Positions 8,724 to 15,997 of a stretch of DNA of 64,000 nucleotides are shown here, one piece after another. The notes beneath the pieces were generated by a model. The model searched no databases. It was given only the letters and a program-made list of their open reading frames with translations, and was not told the origin of the DNA. Source of the DNA: CBDDLJ01 sp965230635 (GTDB lineage: Bacteria; Pseudomonadota; Gammaproteobacteria; UBA1113); the NCBI GenBank assembly GCA_965230635.1, contig CBDDLJ010000023.1, positions 1-64,000 on the forward strand. The letters run 5' to 3'. How positions within the stretch are numbered: position 1 is the first letter of the stretch; the number at the start of each line of letters is the position of its first letter. The translations under genes and the position numbers were made by a program.

Positions 8724-8839
8724 GTAAGCCTGAAACCAGGTAGAGATAACCTCTGTCTATATAATAAGATGCTTATATACCGCTAAAACTTGAATACAAG
8801 TTAGGCCCCTTGAATTTAGCTCAGAATATGACTTTACTT

Positions 8840-8858
8840 ATTTGATGATATATCAAAT
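8840..8858. promoter_or_regulatory. Inverted repeat upstream of the cytochrome c gene
   Basis: ATTTGAT-GATAT-ATCAAAT is a perfect 7-bp inverted repeat with a 5-nt spacer, ending 39 bp before the cytochrome c ATG. It resembles an FNR box but with N5 instead of N4 spacing. It may be a weak or different operator (CRP/FNR superfamily) near the cytochrome promoter. Confidence 0.35.
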
Positions 8859-8897
8859 CAAAGCGTTAACTTGGTAATAATAGAGAGAGATATAAAG

Positions 8898-9212
8898 ATG
8901 AAAAAACTAGTTACATCGGTTTTGGTAGTGGGTTCAATGGCAATGAGTGGTAGTGTTGTGGCAGGCGATGCTGCGGCAGGTAAAGCTAAGTCAGCTGTGT
9001 GTGCAGCATGTCACGGTGCTGATGGTATTGCGGCGATTAAGACGTACCCTAACTTGAAAGGGCAAAATGAAGCATATCTTGTGAGTGCTTTGAAGGCATA
9101 TAAGACTAAACAGCGTAACGGAGGCATGGCGCCTGTTATGCAGGGTCAGGCTGCTGCATTGAGTGATGCGGACATAGATAATTTGGCAGCTTATTATGCA
9201 TCTATGAAATAG
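8898..9212 (+). CDS. Periplasmic class I cytochrome c (c553/c5-like)
   Basis: A 104-residue protein with a signal peptide (MKKLVTSVLVVGSMAMSGSVVA). One haem-binding CAACH motif follows at about 33-37, with a distal Met ligand in the GGMAPVMQGQA segment. The C-terminal helix LSDADIDNLAAYYASMK is typical of small soluble electron carriers. It should shuttle electrons in the periplasm. The frame is open from 8871, but ATG 8898 follows a purine-rich GAGAGAGA stretch and gives a proper signal peptide. The upstream inverted repeat and FNR box suggest oxygen-linked control. Confidence 0.93.
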   Translation: MKKLVTSVLVVGSMAMSGSVVAGDAAAGKAKSAVCAACHGADGIAAIKTYPNLKGQNEAYLVSALKAYKTKQRNGGMAPVMQGQAAALSDADIDNLAAYYASMK

Positions 9213-9230
9213 TTTGGTTTAATACTGCAT

Positions 9231-9300
9231 TGTGGGCGTTGTCGTTCCGGCATGCATGTAAATTGGCATGCCCATGCGTGGCGAGACGCCACCGCCCACA
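9231..9300. repeat. Double-palindrome repeat, copy R0 (divergent member)
   Basis: A 70-bp unit with TGTGGGCG at the left end and CGCCCACA at the right (perfect inverted ends). It encloses two inner hairpins, GGCATGC/GCATGCC and GTGGCG/CGCCAC. The architecture is the same as the three units at 48472, 48604 and 50252, though the inner sequence differs. It lies between the cytochrome c gene and thiI and could also serve as a terminator-like structure. Confidence 0.55.
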
Positions 9301-9424
9301 TGTATGCTTCCTACCCCTCCTTCTTATTGGTTCCTTCCTTATATTTTCCTTAGTGATTGGCTAAAATCAGGTTAGAATATCCGTCTTTATTTGATAGCCC
9401 TGAATAGTTAGCTGAGAGATTTAT

Positions 9425-10891
9425 ATGAAGTTTGTCGTGAAGTTGTTTCCTGAAATTACCATCAAAAGTAAGCCGGTTAGGCAACGCTTGGTAAAACAGC
9501 TTCGGCAGAATATTAGTGCTGTTCTAAATCGTGAATTTGAAGATGCAAAGGTGCAGGGTTTCTGGGATAAGGTTGAAGTCAACCTAAAGGATGAATCGTT
9601 TGATAAAGCAGAGCGAATTGCAGAAACCTTGCAAAGAATCCCGGGTATCGCGAATATACTAAAGGTTCAGCGTTACCAGATTGACAATATCGATGACAAT
9701 TTTGATGAGATCGTGCGTCTTACCCATGAAGCATTGGGTGAAGAGCTTGAAGGTAAGCGTTTTGTCGTACGTATTAAGCGAGCGGGCCAGCACTCTTTTA
9801 GCTCTCATGAGTTAGAGCGTTATGTCGGAGGGGGCTTGTTGAGAGCAGGCAACACTGCTGGTGTTGATCTTCATAAACCTGACGTGACTGTACAGTTGGA
9901 AGTTCGGGATTCCGACCTCTATATCATCGAGCAGCGTTATGAAGGCTTGGGTGGTTTTCCTTTGGGCACGCAGGATGATGTATTGTCATTGATGTCGGGT
10001 GGCTTTGATTCTACAGTCGCTAGTTATCTGACTATGAAGCGAGGTTTGAAAACACATTTTTGTTTCTTCAATCTTGGCGGTTCAGCCCATGAGATTGGTG
10101 TTAAGCAAGTTGCGCTCTATTTATGGGAAAGATATGGCGTTTCGCATCGCGTAAAATTCGTTGCGGTTCCTTTTGAAGAGGTTGTTGCTGAGATATTGGA
10201 GAATGTCCATCACTCCCAGATGGGTGTGATTCTGAAGCGTATGATGCTTAGAGCTGCTGAGAAACTAGCCGAACAATTAGGAATTGAAGCTTTGGTAATG
10301 GGTGATAGTGTGGCACAGGTATCTAGCCAAACTCTGGCAAACATGAGTGTGATTGATAAAGTCACCGATACCTTAGTATTACGTCCGCTGATTACGATGG
10401 ATAAGCAGGATATTATTTCCTTGTCTGCTGAAATTGGTACTGAAGAGTTTGCCAAGAATATGCCTGAATATTGTGGTGTTATTTCTGATCGCCCAACCAC
10501 TCGAGCTAAAATTGAGCGCATCCTGGAAGAGGAAGAGAATTTTAATTTCGAGGTTTTGGAGCGCGCTGTAGAGCAGCGAGTGATCACCAAGATTGATGAA
10601 GTTATGTCTAAGATTCAGACCGTCGCCGAGGTGGATCTAGTTAACGTGCCCGCCGTAGATGATGTCATCATTGATATCCGGCACCCTGATGAGATTGAAA
10701 AGAGCCCGCTTGTACTCACCAATAACGAAATAAAAACGATTGCATTCTATGAACTCATGTCCAAGTTAGATTTGCTCGAGCTAGATAAGAATTACCTCCT
10801 TTACTGTGAAAAAGGCACCATGAGTCAACTCCATGCCAGCCACTTGAAAGGTATGGGGTACGAAAAGGTAGGTGTATATTCTCCTCAATAA
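9425..10891 (+). CDS. thiI: tRNA 4-thiouridine synthase ThiI
   Basis: A 488-residue, three-domain protein. It has an N-terminal THUMP RNA-binding domain (about 50-165) and a PP-loop ATPase with SGGFDSTVASYL (about 190), where tRNA U8 is adenylated. A C-terminal rhodanese domain ends in LLYCEKGTMSQLHA, whose Cys carries the persulfide. The second conserved Cys is in MPEYCGVISDRPTT, equivalent to E. coli Cys344. It makes s4U8 in tRNA and, with ThiS, thiamine thiazole. Length matches the long gammaproteobacterial form. A TetR gene follows after 23 bp on the same strand. Confidence 0.97.
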   Translation: MKFVVKLFPEITIKSKPVRQRLVKQLRQNISAVLNREFEDAKVQGFWDKVEVNLKDESFDKAERIAETLQRIPGIANILKVQRYQIDNIDDNFDEIVRLTHEALGEELEGKRFVVRIKRAGQHSFSSHELERYVGGGLLRAGNTAGVDLHKPDVTVQLEVRDSDLYIIEQRYEGLGGFPLGTQDDVLSLMSGGFDSTVASYLTMKRGLKTHFCFFNLGGSAHEIGVKQVALYLWERYGVSHRVKFVAVPFEEVVAEILENVHHSQMGVILKRMMLRAAEKLAEQLGIEALVMGDSVAQVSSQTLANMSVIDKVTDTLVLRPLITMDKQDIISLSAEIGTEEFAKNMPEYCGVISDRPTTRAKIERILEEEENFNFEVLERAVEQRVITKIDEVMSKIQTVAEVDLVNVPAVDDVIIDIRHPDEIEKSPLVLTNNEIKTIAFYELMSKLDLLELDKNYLLYCEKGTMSQLHASHLKGMGYEKVGVYSPQ

Positions 10892-10914
10892 CATTGTAAT
10901 CAAGAGACATAACT

Positions 10915-11514
10915 ATGAGCCTTAAAGTTGGCCGGAGAGAACAAAAAAAAATAAACAACCGTAAGGCAATTCTTGAAGCCGGTTTGGAAGTATTTTCTTC
11001 CATAGGTTATGAGCGAGCGACCATTAACGATATCGTTAATGAAAGTGGTTTATCTGTTGGTACTTTTTATAACCACTGTGGCGACAAAGATACAATTTTT
11101 TCTGAACTTCTGACCGGCTTTTTGATGAAAGTCAGAACGACTCTAAATAACGCGCGTCAAAATGCCACGTCGCTAGAGACCTTCGTCAAAGGTGCGTTCT
11201 TGGTGTATGGTGAATTGATTACACAGTACCCAAAGATGCAGTTAATGATTTCCAAGAATGCACCGGAATTCAAACGCGTCATCGCAGAAAAAAAAGAACT
11301 GACAGAAATAATCGATGATCTGTCACGTGATATGGAGCAGGCTGTGGAATCTGGGATTGTTCCCAAGTTTCCTGTTTCAATGATGACTGCGGCGATGATT
11401 GCGGCAGGTATTGATATTTTTTCAATGAGTGACGAAGAGTTTTCTGCGCAGGAAAGAGCTGAGTTTTTGGGAAATTTATTTGTTGGTGGCATCGAGAAGA
11501 TGTCAGCTCAGTAA
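10915..11514 (+). CDS. TetR family transcriptional regulator
   Basis: A 199-residue protein. An N-terminal helix-turn-helix (about 12-58: RKAILEAGLEVFSSIGYERA, then NESGLSVGTFYNHCGDKDTI) is followed by an all-helical ligand domain. Such proteins are repressors released by small ligands. It sits between thiI and the bufferin operon on the same strand. It may control that operon (inference; the 7-bp inverted repeat at 11640-11660 is a possible operator), but control of unlinked genes is equally open. Confidence 0.88.
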   Translation: MSLKVGRREQKKINNRKAILEAGLEVFSSIGYERATINDIVNESGLSVGTFYNHCGDKDTIFSELLTGFLMKVRTTLNNARQNATSLETFVKGAFLVYGELITQYPKMQLMISKNAPEFKRVIAEKKELTEIIDDLSRDMEQAVESGIVPKFPVSMMTAAMIAAGIDIFSMSDEEFSAQERAEFLGNLFVGGIEKMSAQ

Positions 11515-11639
11515 CTCCTTGATATAAGAACAACAATTACGTCCTTTTAATATCAGATAACTAGTACAATGAATTCTATCAACTAAAATGATTGGGTTAA
11601 TTTCTGAACTTTCTGGCTTGGCCTGAGTCTGTATGAATA

Positions 11640-11660
11640 TCCCGAACATTAGATTCGGGA
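11640..11660. promoter_or_regulatory. Inverted repeat upstream of the bufferin operon
   Basis: TCCCGAA-CATTAGA-TTCGGGA is a perfect 7-bp inverted repeat with a 7-nt spacer, 51 bp before the bufA-like ATG. No T-run follows on either strand, so an operator or 5'UTR hairpin is more likely than a terminator. The upstream TetR regulator is one candidate binder; this is inference. Confidence 0.4.
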
Positions 11661-11711
11661 ATGACGGACGTTAACACTCACTTTTTAGATAAATCAAACA
11701 AGGTTATCACA

Positions 11712-11969
11712 ATGAACAATACAAAAATATTGAGCAAATCTGCAATCGCTAGTATGGTTGCTATGGGCGTTATGGCTACTTCAACAGATGCACTGGCGGG
11801 TAAGCCTGGTTTTGAAAAGTGCCAAGGTATTGCAAAGGCGGGCATGAATGACTGCGGTACTTCTAAGCACAGTTGTGCTGGACAGGCAGCAAAAGACGGT
11901 GACCCTGAAGAGTGGGTATATGTACCTAAAGGTACCTGTGCAAAAATTGTTAATGGTAAAGTGAAGTAA
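11712..11969 (+). CDS. Bufferin-type RiPP precursor (DUF2282, BufA1-like)
   Basis: An 85-residue protein with a Sec-type signal (about 1-28, ending DALAG). A short mature region has four Cys spaced as in DUF2282 proteins: EKCQGIA, NDCGTSKHSCAG and KGTCAKIV. In the known bufferins the MNIO enzyme BufB with BufC converts core Cys residues to thiooxazole-type heterocycles, and the exported peptide binds copper. The next two genes are exactly those partners, so this is the substrate. Start ATG 11712 gives the signal peptide; the longer open frame from 11661 adds an unlikely extension. Confidence 0.88.
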   Translation: MNNTKILSKSAIASMVAMGVMATSTDALAGKPGFEKCQGIAKAGMNDCGTSKHSCAGQAAKDGDPEEWVYVPKGTCAKIVNGKVK

Positions 11970-12001
11970 TATTCTGAGCTTTCTATCGGTGGCATAAACT
12001 G

Positions 12002-12919
12002 ATGAGCCTTAATTCAATGCAGCGTATGCCAACCGATCACAATCATTTTCATCAGCAAACAATCCAGGGAGCAGGGATTGGTTTGCGTTCCGTACATTAT
12101 CAAACAATTCTGAGAGATCGGCCCGATATTCCCTGGTTTGAAGCGCTGACTGATAACTACATGAGTGTTGGTGGCCAGGCTTTGGACTATCTTGAGCAAG
12201 TGCGTCAATCTTATCCCATCACGTTTCACGGTGTGGGAATGTCACTAGGGTCAACGGATCCTTTAGATCAAGAGTACCTTAAGCGCTTAAAAAAGTTGAT
12301 CGAACGATTCCAGCCAAGCCTGGTGTCGGATCATCTATGCTGGGCATCTTTTGATGGTATTCATGGCAACGAATTATTTCCCATGCCCTATACGGCAGAG
12401 GCGTGTCAGCACTTAATCGATCGAATTGATCAAGTGCAGAACTACTTGGGACAACGAATATTAATCGAGAACGTTTCTAGCTATTTGAGTTTTACCGTTG
12501 ATGCCATGTCGGAAGTTGCATTCTTGTCTGAGGTAGCTGAAAGAGCTGATTGCGATATACTGTGCGATGTAAACAACATCTACGTTAGCGCAATGAATCA
12601 CCGCTTTGATCCCTTTGACTATCTTAAAGCTTTACCCGTAAAACGTATCAAAGAAATACATCTTGCAGGTTTTGATGATCAAGGGACGCATTTGCTGGAT
12701 ACCCATGGAGCACGCGTACATGAACCTGTCTGGCAGCTTTATCAGCAAGCACTAAGGCTATTTGGATCTGTACCGACTTTGATCGAGTGGGATACGAATA
12801 TCCCTGATTTTTCGGTATTGCAAGAAGAAAGGAATAGAGCAGACTTATTGATGCACGCAGCAGATAAAGTGTCTCAGCAAGTCAAAGAACAAGACAGCGA
12901 ATCGAGTTTCCTCCCATGA
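12002..12919 (+). CDS. DUF692 multinuclear non-heme iron oxidative enzyme (MNIO, BufB-like)
   Basis: A 305-residue TIM-barrel protein. It shows the metal-site motifs of DUF692: WFEALTDNYM, ITFHGVGMSLGS, SDHLCWAS, LIENVSSYL, CDVNNIYVSAMNH, EIHLAGF and LIEWDTNIP. MNIOs bind two or three iron ions and use O2 to remodel cysteines in precursor peptides. It starts 32 bp after the DUF2282 gene and ends with an ATGA overlap with the DUF2063 gene, so the three form one operon. Length matches the family (about 280-300). Confidence 0.92.
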   Translation: MSLNSMQRMPTDHNHFHQQTIQGAGIGLRSVHYQTILRDRPDIPWFEALTDNYMSVGGQALDYLEQVRQSYPITFHGVGMSLGSTDPLDQEYLKRLKKLIERFQPSLVSDHLCWASFDGIHGNELFPMPYTAEACQHLIDRIDQVQNYLGQRILIENVSSYLSFTVDAMSEVAFLSEVAERADCDILCDVNNIYVSAMNHRFDPFDYLKALPVKRIKEIHLAGFDDQGTHLLDTHGARVHEPVWQLYQQALRLFGSVPTLIEWDTNIPDFSVLQEERNRADLLMHAADKVSQQVKEQDSESSFLP

Positions 12920-13719
12920 AGTTGGCAGAGATTCATCAGGCGTTTGTCTCTGGGATATACAATCTTGAGTCTGAGCTGTCACCCGAATCCTTTATTAAGC
13001 CAGGAGAGAGACTTAGCCCTGAACAGTGCCTAGCTATCTATCAAGGCAGTGTATATGGCAACCTCTGCTCAGCCTTAGCGGATATTTATCCGGCGTTTGT
13101 GCAGTGTGTGGGGGATGATTTTTTCCAAGCATTGGCGCTTCGTTTTGTCAAAACTCACCCCTCAAGGTCAGCGAGTCTCGATCATTATGGTGAGGCGTTC
13201 TCCAGATTTGTAAGCACTTTTGAGCCTTTGGCTGCACTTCCTTATGTAGAAGACTTGGCTAAGTTAGAATGGTCTTGGCATCTGGCATTTCATGCCAAGA
13301 ATGAATCCGTGCTTGACCCTCGTACTCTGAATACAGTACCCGAAGAAGCTTATGATGATCTGATTTTTGATCTTTCCTCGAGTGCCCGGATAATCAAGAG
13401 CCAATTCCCTGTTCGGGAAATCTGGCAGCAGTGCTTGAAGGATAAGAACCAAAGTACTGATCTAGAGAGTCAAGGACAAGAAATTGAATTGTTGTCTGGT
13501 GAGCGACACCTGCTTGTCTGGCGAGCTGAAGGTTATGAGATACGTGTTGATACCCTATCCTATATCGAGTACGAATTGCTTAGTTTAATAAATAAAAGGA
13601 AAACACTGGGAACTATTTTGGCTGAGCTGCAGTCGAAGTATTCTCAAGAAGACATTAATCAAACACTTGCTTATTCGGTTCAACAAGGCTGGTTTACTGG
13701 TTTTAGTTTCGCGGGATAA
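12916..13719 (+). CDS. DUF2063 partner protein (BufC-like)
   Basis: A 267-residue protein. The N-terminal half is a DUF2063 domain (YQGSVYGNLCSALADIYPAF, DFFQALALRFVKTHPS). The C-terminal half (about 165-267) is a small winged-helix-like region similar to RiPP recognition modules (LLVWRAEGYEIRVDTLSYIE). In bufferin clusters this protein pairs with the MNIO and presents the precursor. It is translationally coupled to the DUF692 gene by a 4-bp ATGA overlap. Confidence 0.88.
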   Translation: MKLAEIHQAFVSGIYNLESELSPESFIKPGERLSPEQCLAIYQGSVYGNLCSALADIYPAFVQCVGDDFFQALALRFVKTHPSRSASLDHYGEAFSRFVSTFEPLAALPYVEDLAKLEWSWHLAFHAKNESVLDPRTLNTVPEEAYDDLIFDLSSSARIIKSQFPVREIWQQCLKDKNQSTDLESQGQEIELLSGERHLLVWRAEGYEIRVDTLSYIEYELLSLINKRKTLGTILAELQSKYSQEDINQTLAYSVQQGWFTGFSFAG

Positions 13720-13742
13720 GTCTAAACCGAGATGGAATCAAT

Positions 13743-14213
13743 ATGAGCTATTTAAGCAGTGCGGCCTCCTTATACCTGAATGCCACCAAGTGGGTGGATA
13801 AAAGCCAGATCATCATGTTGATTGTTTTTCGTTTATATCTGGCTAAGGTCTTCTTTCTTGCTGGCTTGAGCAAAATTCGGAGCATGGATACAACGTTGAT
13901 GTTGTTTGAATATGAGTATGCGGTACCCTTGATTCCATTCGATTTGGCTGCTTACCTAGCCACGTTTGCAGAACTCGTATTTCCGGCTCTATTGGTCTTG
14001 GGTTTGGCTGGCAGATTTAGTGCCAGTGCATTGTTTGCCTTGAATATCCTGGCAGCAATCTCCTATCCGGATATTAGTCCTGGAGGTTTGAACGATCACT
14101 ATTTCTGGGGCAGCATGTTACTTGTTTTGATTATGTATGGACCCGGAAAGGTCTCTGTTGACGCTTGGATCCGAAAGAAGTTCTTTTCGCAGCTCGAAGA
14201 GCAAAAAATCTAG
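13743..14213 (+). CDS. DoxX family membrane protein
   Basis: A 156-residue protein with four predicted transmembrane helices and the DoxX pattern (FRLYLAKVFFLAGLSKI, AELVFPALLVLGLAGRFSA, a DHYFWGSMLL segment). It starts 23 bp after the DUF2063 gene and closes the operon. DoxX proteins commonly accompany DUF692/DUF2063 clusters. Their role may be quinone- or redox-linked, but it is not established. Confidence 0.88.
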   Translation: MSYLSSAASLYLNATKWVDKSQIIMLIVFRLYLAKVFFLAGLSKIRSMDTTLMLFEYEYAVPLIPFDLAAYLATFAELVFPALLVLGLAGRFSASALFALNILAAISYPDISPGGLNDHYFWGSMLLVLIMYGPGKVSVDAWIRKKFFSQLEEQKI

Positions 14214-14283
14214 CTTGAATTATCAAGACCTTAGCGTCAGAATCTGAGTCATAACTTAGATTCTGAATCAGTAGGAAACGCGT

Positions 14284-14922
14284 ATGGATATTGGTGATTA
14301 TCGCCGTGAGTATATGAGCCAGGGTTTGGAGAGGAATGAATTACTAGACGACCCATTCAAACAATTTGAATTTTGGTTCAAGCAAGCTAATGAAGCAGAT
14401 ATTCAGGATGCCAATGCCTTTAGCCTGGCAACCAATGATCCAGAGACAGGCCCTTCTATTCGCACAGTCCTGTTAAAGTTGTTTGATGAGCATGGCTTCG
14501 TTTTCTTTACCAATTACAACAGTCGGAAGTCTCAGCAGATTGGCGCTTTTCCTCAAGTCGCCATGTTGTTTCCCTGGCTGGTTTTGAATCGACAGGTAAA
14601 AGTTGAAGGGCGTTGTGAAAAAATCTCCAGCGCAGCGTCACTTAAGTATTTTGCGACTCGCCCCCGTGGTAGCCAAATTGGTGCTTGGTGTAGTGACCAA
14701 AGTGAAGTGATAGAGTCGCGCTCCTTTCTAGAGCAGAAGTATCGAGAAGTCGCTGAAAAGTTTAAATCGGGGGCGATTCCTTTACCTTCTTCTTGGGGCG
14801 GTTATCGAATCGTGCCAAGCCGAATTGAATTCTGGCAAGGTCGTGAGAATCGACTTCACGACCGCTTCCAGTACACCCGTTTGCATGATAATAATTGGTC
14901 TATTGAACGTTTGGCACCTTAG
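14284..14922 (+). CDS. pdxH: Pyridoxamine 5'-phosphate oxidase
   Basis: A 212-residue FMN enzyme that oxidises pyridoxine or pyridoxamine 5'-phosphate to PLP with O2. FMN and substrate motifs are intact: RTVLLKLFDEHGFVFFTNY, NSRKSQQIG, RPRGSQIGAW and the C-terminal EFWQGRENRLHDR. Length equals E. coli PdxH (218) within a few residues. It is monocistronic and converges with the coiled-coil gene, the two overlapping by 23 bp at their 3' ends. Confidence 0.97.
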   Translation: MDIGDYRREYMSQGLERNELLDDPFKQFEFWFKQANEADIQDANAFSLATNDPETGPSIRTVLLKLFDEHGFVFFTNYNSRKSQQIGAFPQVAMLFPWLVLNRQVKVEGRCEKISSAASLKYFATRPRGSQIGAWCSDQSEVIESRSFLEQKYREVAEKFKSGAIPLPSSWGGYRIVPSRIEFWQGRENRLHDRFQYTRLHDNNWSIERLAP

Positions 14923-15892
14923 TTTTTCCTTCTTGCGATAGCTTGGTAGCCTGGGCTTTTAACAAGCTATCAAGTTCACTTTGTTTTGCCGCCAGTTGTG
15001 CTTGCGCGTCTTTTAATTTTGCTTGAGTCGCCTCAAGTATCGATTGCTTGTCAGCGAGCAGTTCATCTTTTGAACTCAATGCTTGTTCGAGCTGGCTGCG
15101 TTGGGCGATCTGTTTAGAGAGTGAGCTCTCTTGTTGACTGATTAATTCCTGTTTGTTGGCAAGTTCCCCTTTCACATTTTGCAGGTGGTCTTCTTGGTAA
15201 TCGACCAATGCCTCGATAATATCGATGGTTAAGTACTTATCTTCTAACTGAAACTTGAGTTCACTAAGTTGCTGTGAAAGAACCTCCGCAGATTCGGCAA
15301 GAGATGCTTTTTCGCTGGCACTGGTTTCTTGGTCACCTTTTAGTAATTGAATTTCATTCCTCAACTGATCGGTACTTGTTCGTAAATCGACGAGCATGCC
15401 TTGAGTTTTTTCTAGTTCACTTTTCTTGCTTTCTAGCGCATTGGACTGTGTAAGAACTTCATCCTGAGTCAGACTCAGAATATTGGCTAGCTTCTCGATG
15501 TTCTTTGATGCTGAAGCTAACTGGTTATAATGGAGTTGTTTCTTGGCAAGCTGTTGGTACGCCAGGTAGCCGCCAATAACACAAGCAATGAGCAAAATAG
15601 GGACCAACAATAAAGACGCAGGATTGCGTGCTTGAGCAGCTTCTTGCGCTGTATTGAACGCTTCACGTTCTTTTTGAAGGAGCGCATTGTCATCTTTGTT
15701 CTTGCGCTCACGTTTAATCAGTTCTTGCGCTTTTAGTTGGTTTGCACGCTCCTTCTTAGCAACATTCTCCTGATGTTCTTTAAGGCGCTGTTCGGTCTTA
15801 TGAAGCTGCGCTGTCTGGCGTTCTAAGGTATCTTCTTTCAGCTTCAGAGCCCGTGTTTTTTGCTCAAGCTGTCGTTCTTCTGGCGAGGCCAT
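14900..15892 (-). CDS. Membrane-anchored coiled-coil protein
   Basis: A 330-residue protein. An N-terminal charged coiled coil (about 1-88, rich in E/K/Q heptads) leads to one transmembrane helix (ASLLLVPILLIACVIGGYLA, about 93-112). A second long coiled coil (about 120-320) follows. The N-terminus probably lies in the cytoplasm and the long C-terminal coil in the periplasm. No enzymatic motif is visible. The gene is isolated between pdxH and uvrD. Function not recognised. Confidence 0.75.
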   Translation of the reverse strand: MASPEERQLEQKTRALKLKEDTLERQTAQLHKTEQRLKEHQENVAKKERANQLKAQELIKRERKNKDDNALLQKEREAFNTAQEAAQARNPASLLLVPILLIACVIGGYLAYQQLAKKQLHYNQLASASKNIEKLANILSLTQDEVLTQSNALESKKSELEKTQGMLVDLRTSTDQLRNEIQLLKGDQETSASEKASLAESAEVLSQQLSELKFQLEDKYLTIDIIEALVDYQEDHLQNVKGELANKQELISQQESSLSKQIAQRSQLEQALSSKDELLADKQSILEATQAKLKDAQAQLAAKQSELDSLLKAQATKLSQEGKTKVPNVQ

Positions 15893-15997
15893 TCTGTCAG
15901 TTATCCTATATATGTTCGGGAATATCTGTTTAGGATAGCTGAATATTAACGATTTGCTTACTATGCTATTGATTATTCACCAAAAAATAAATCCAAG

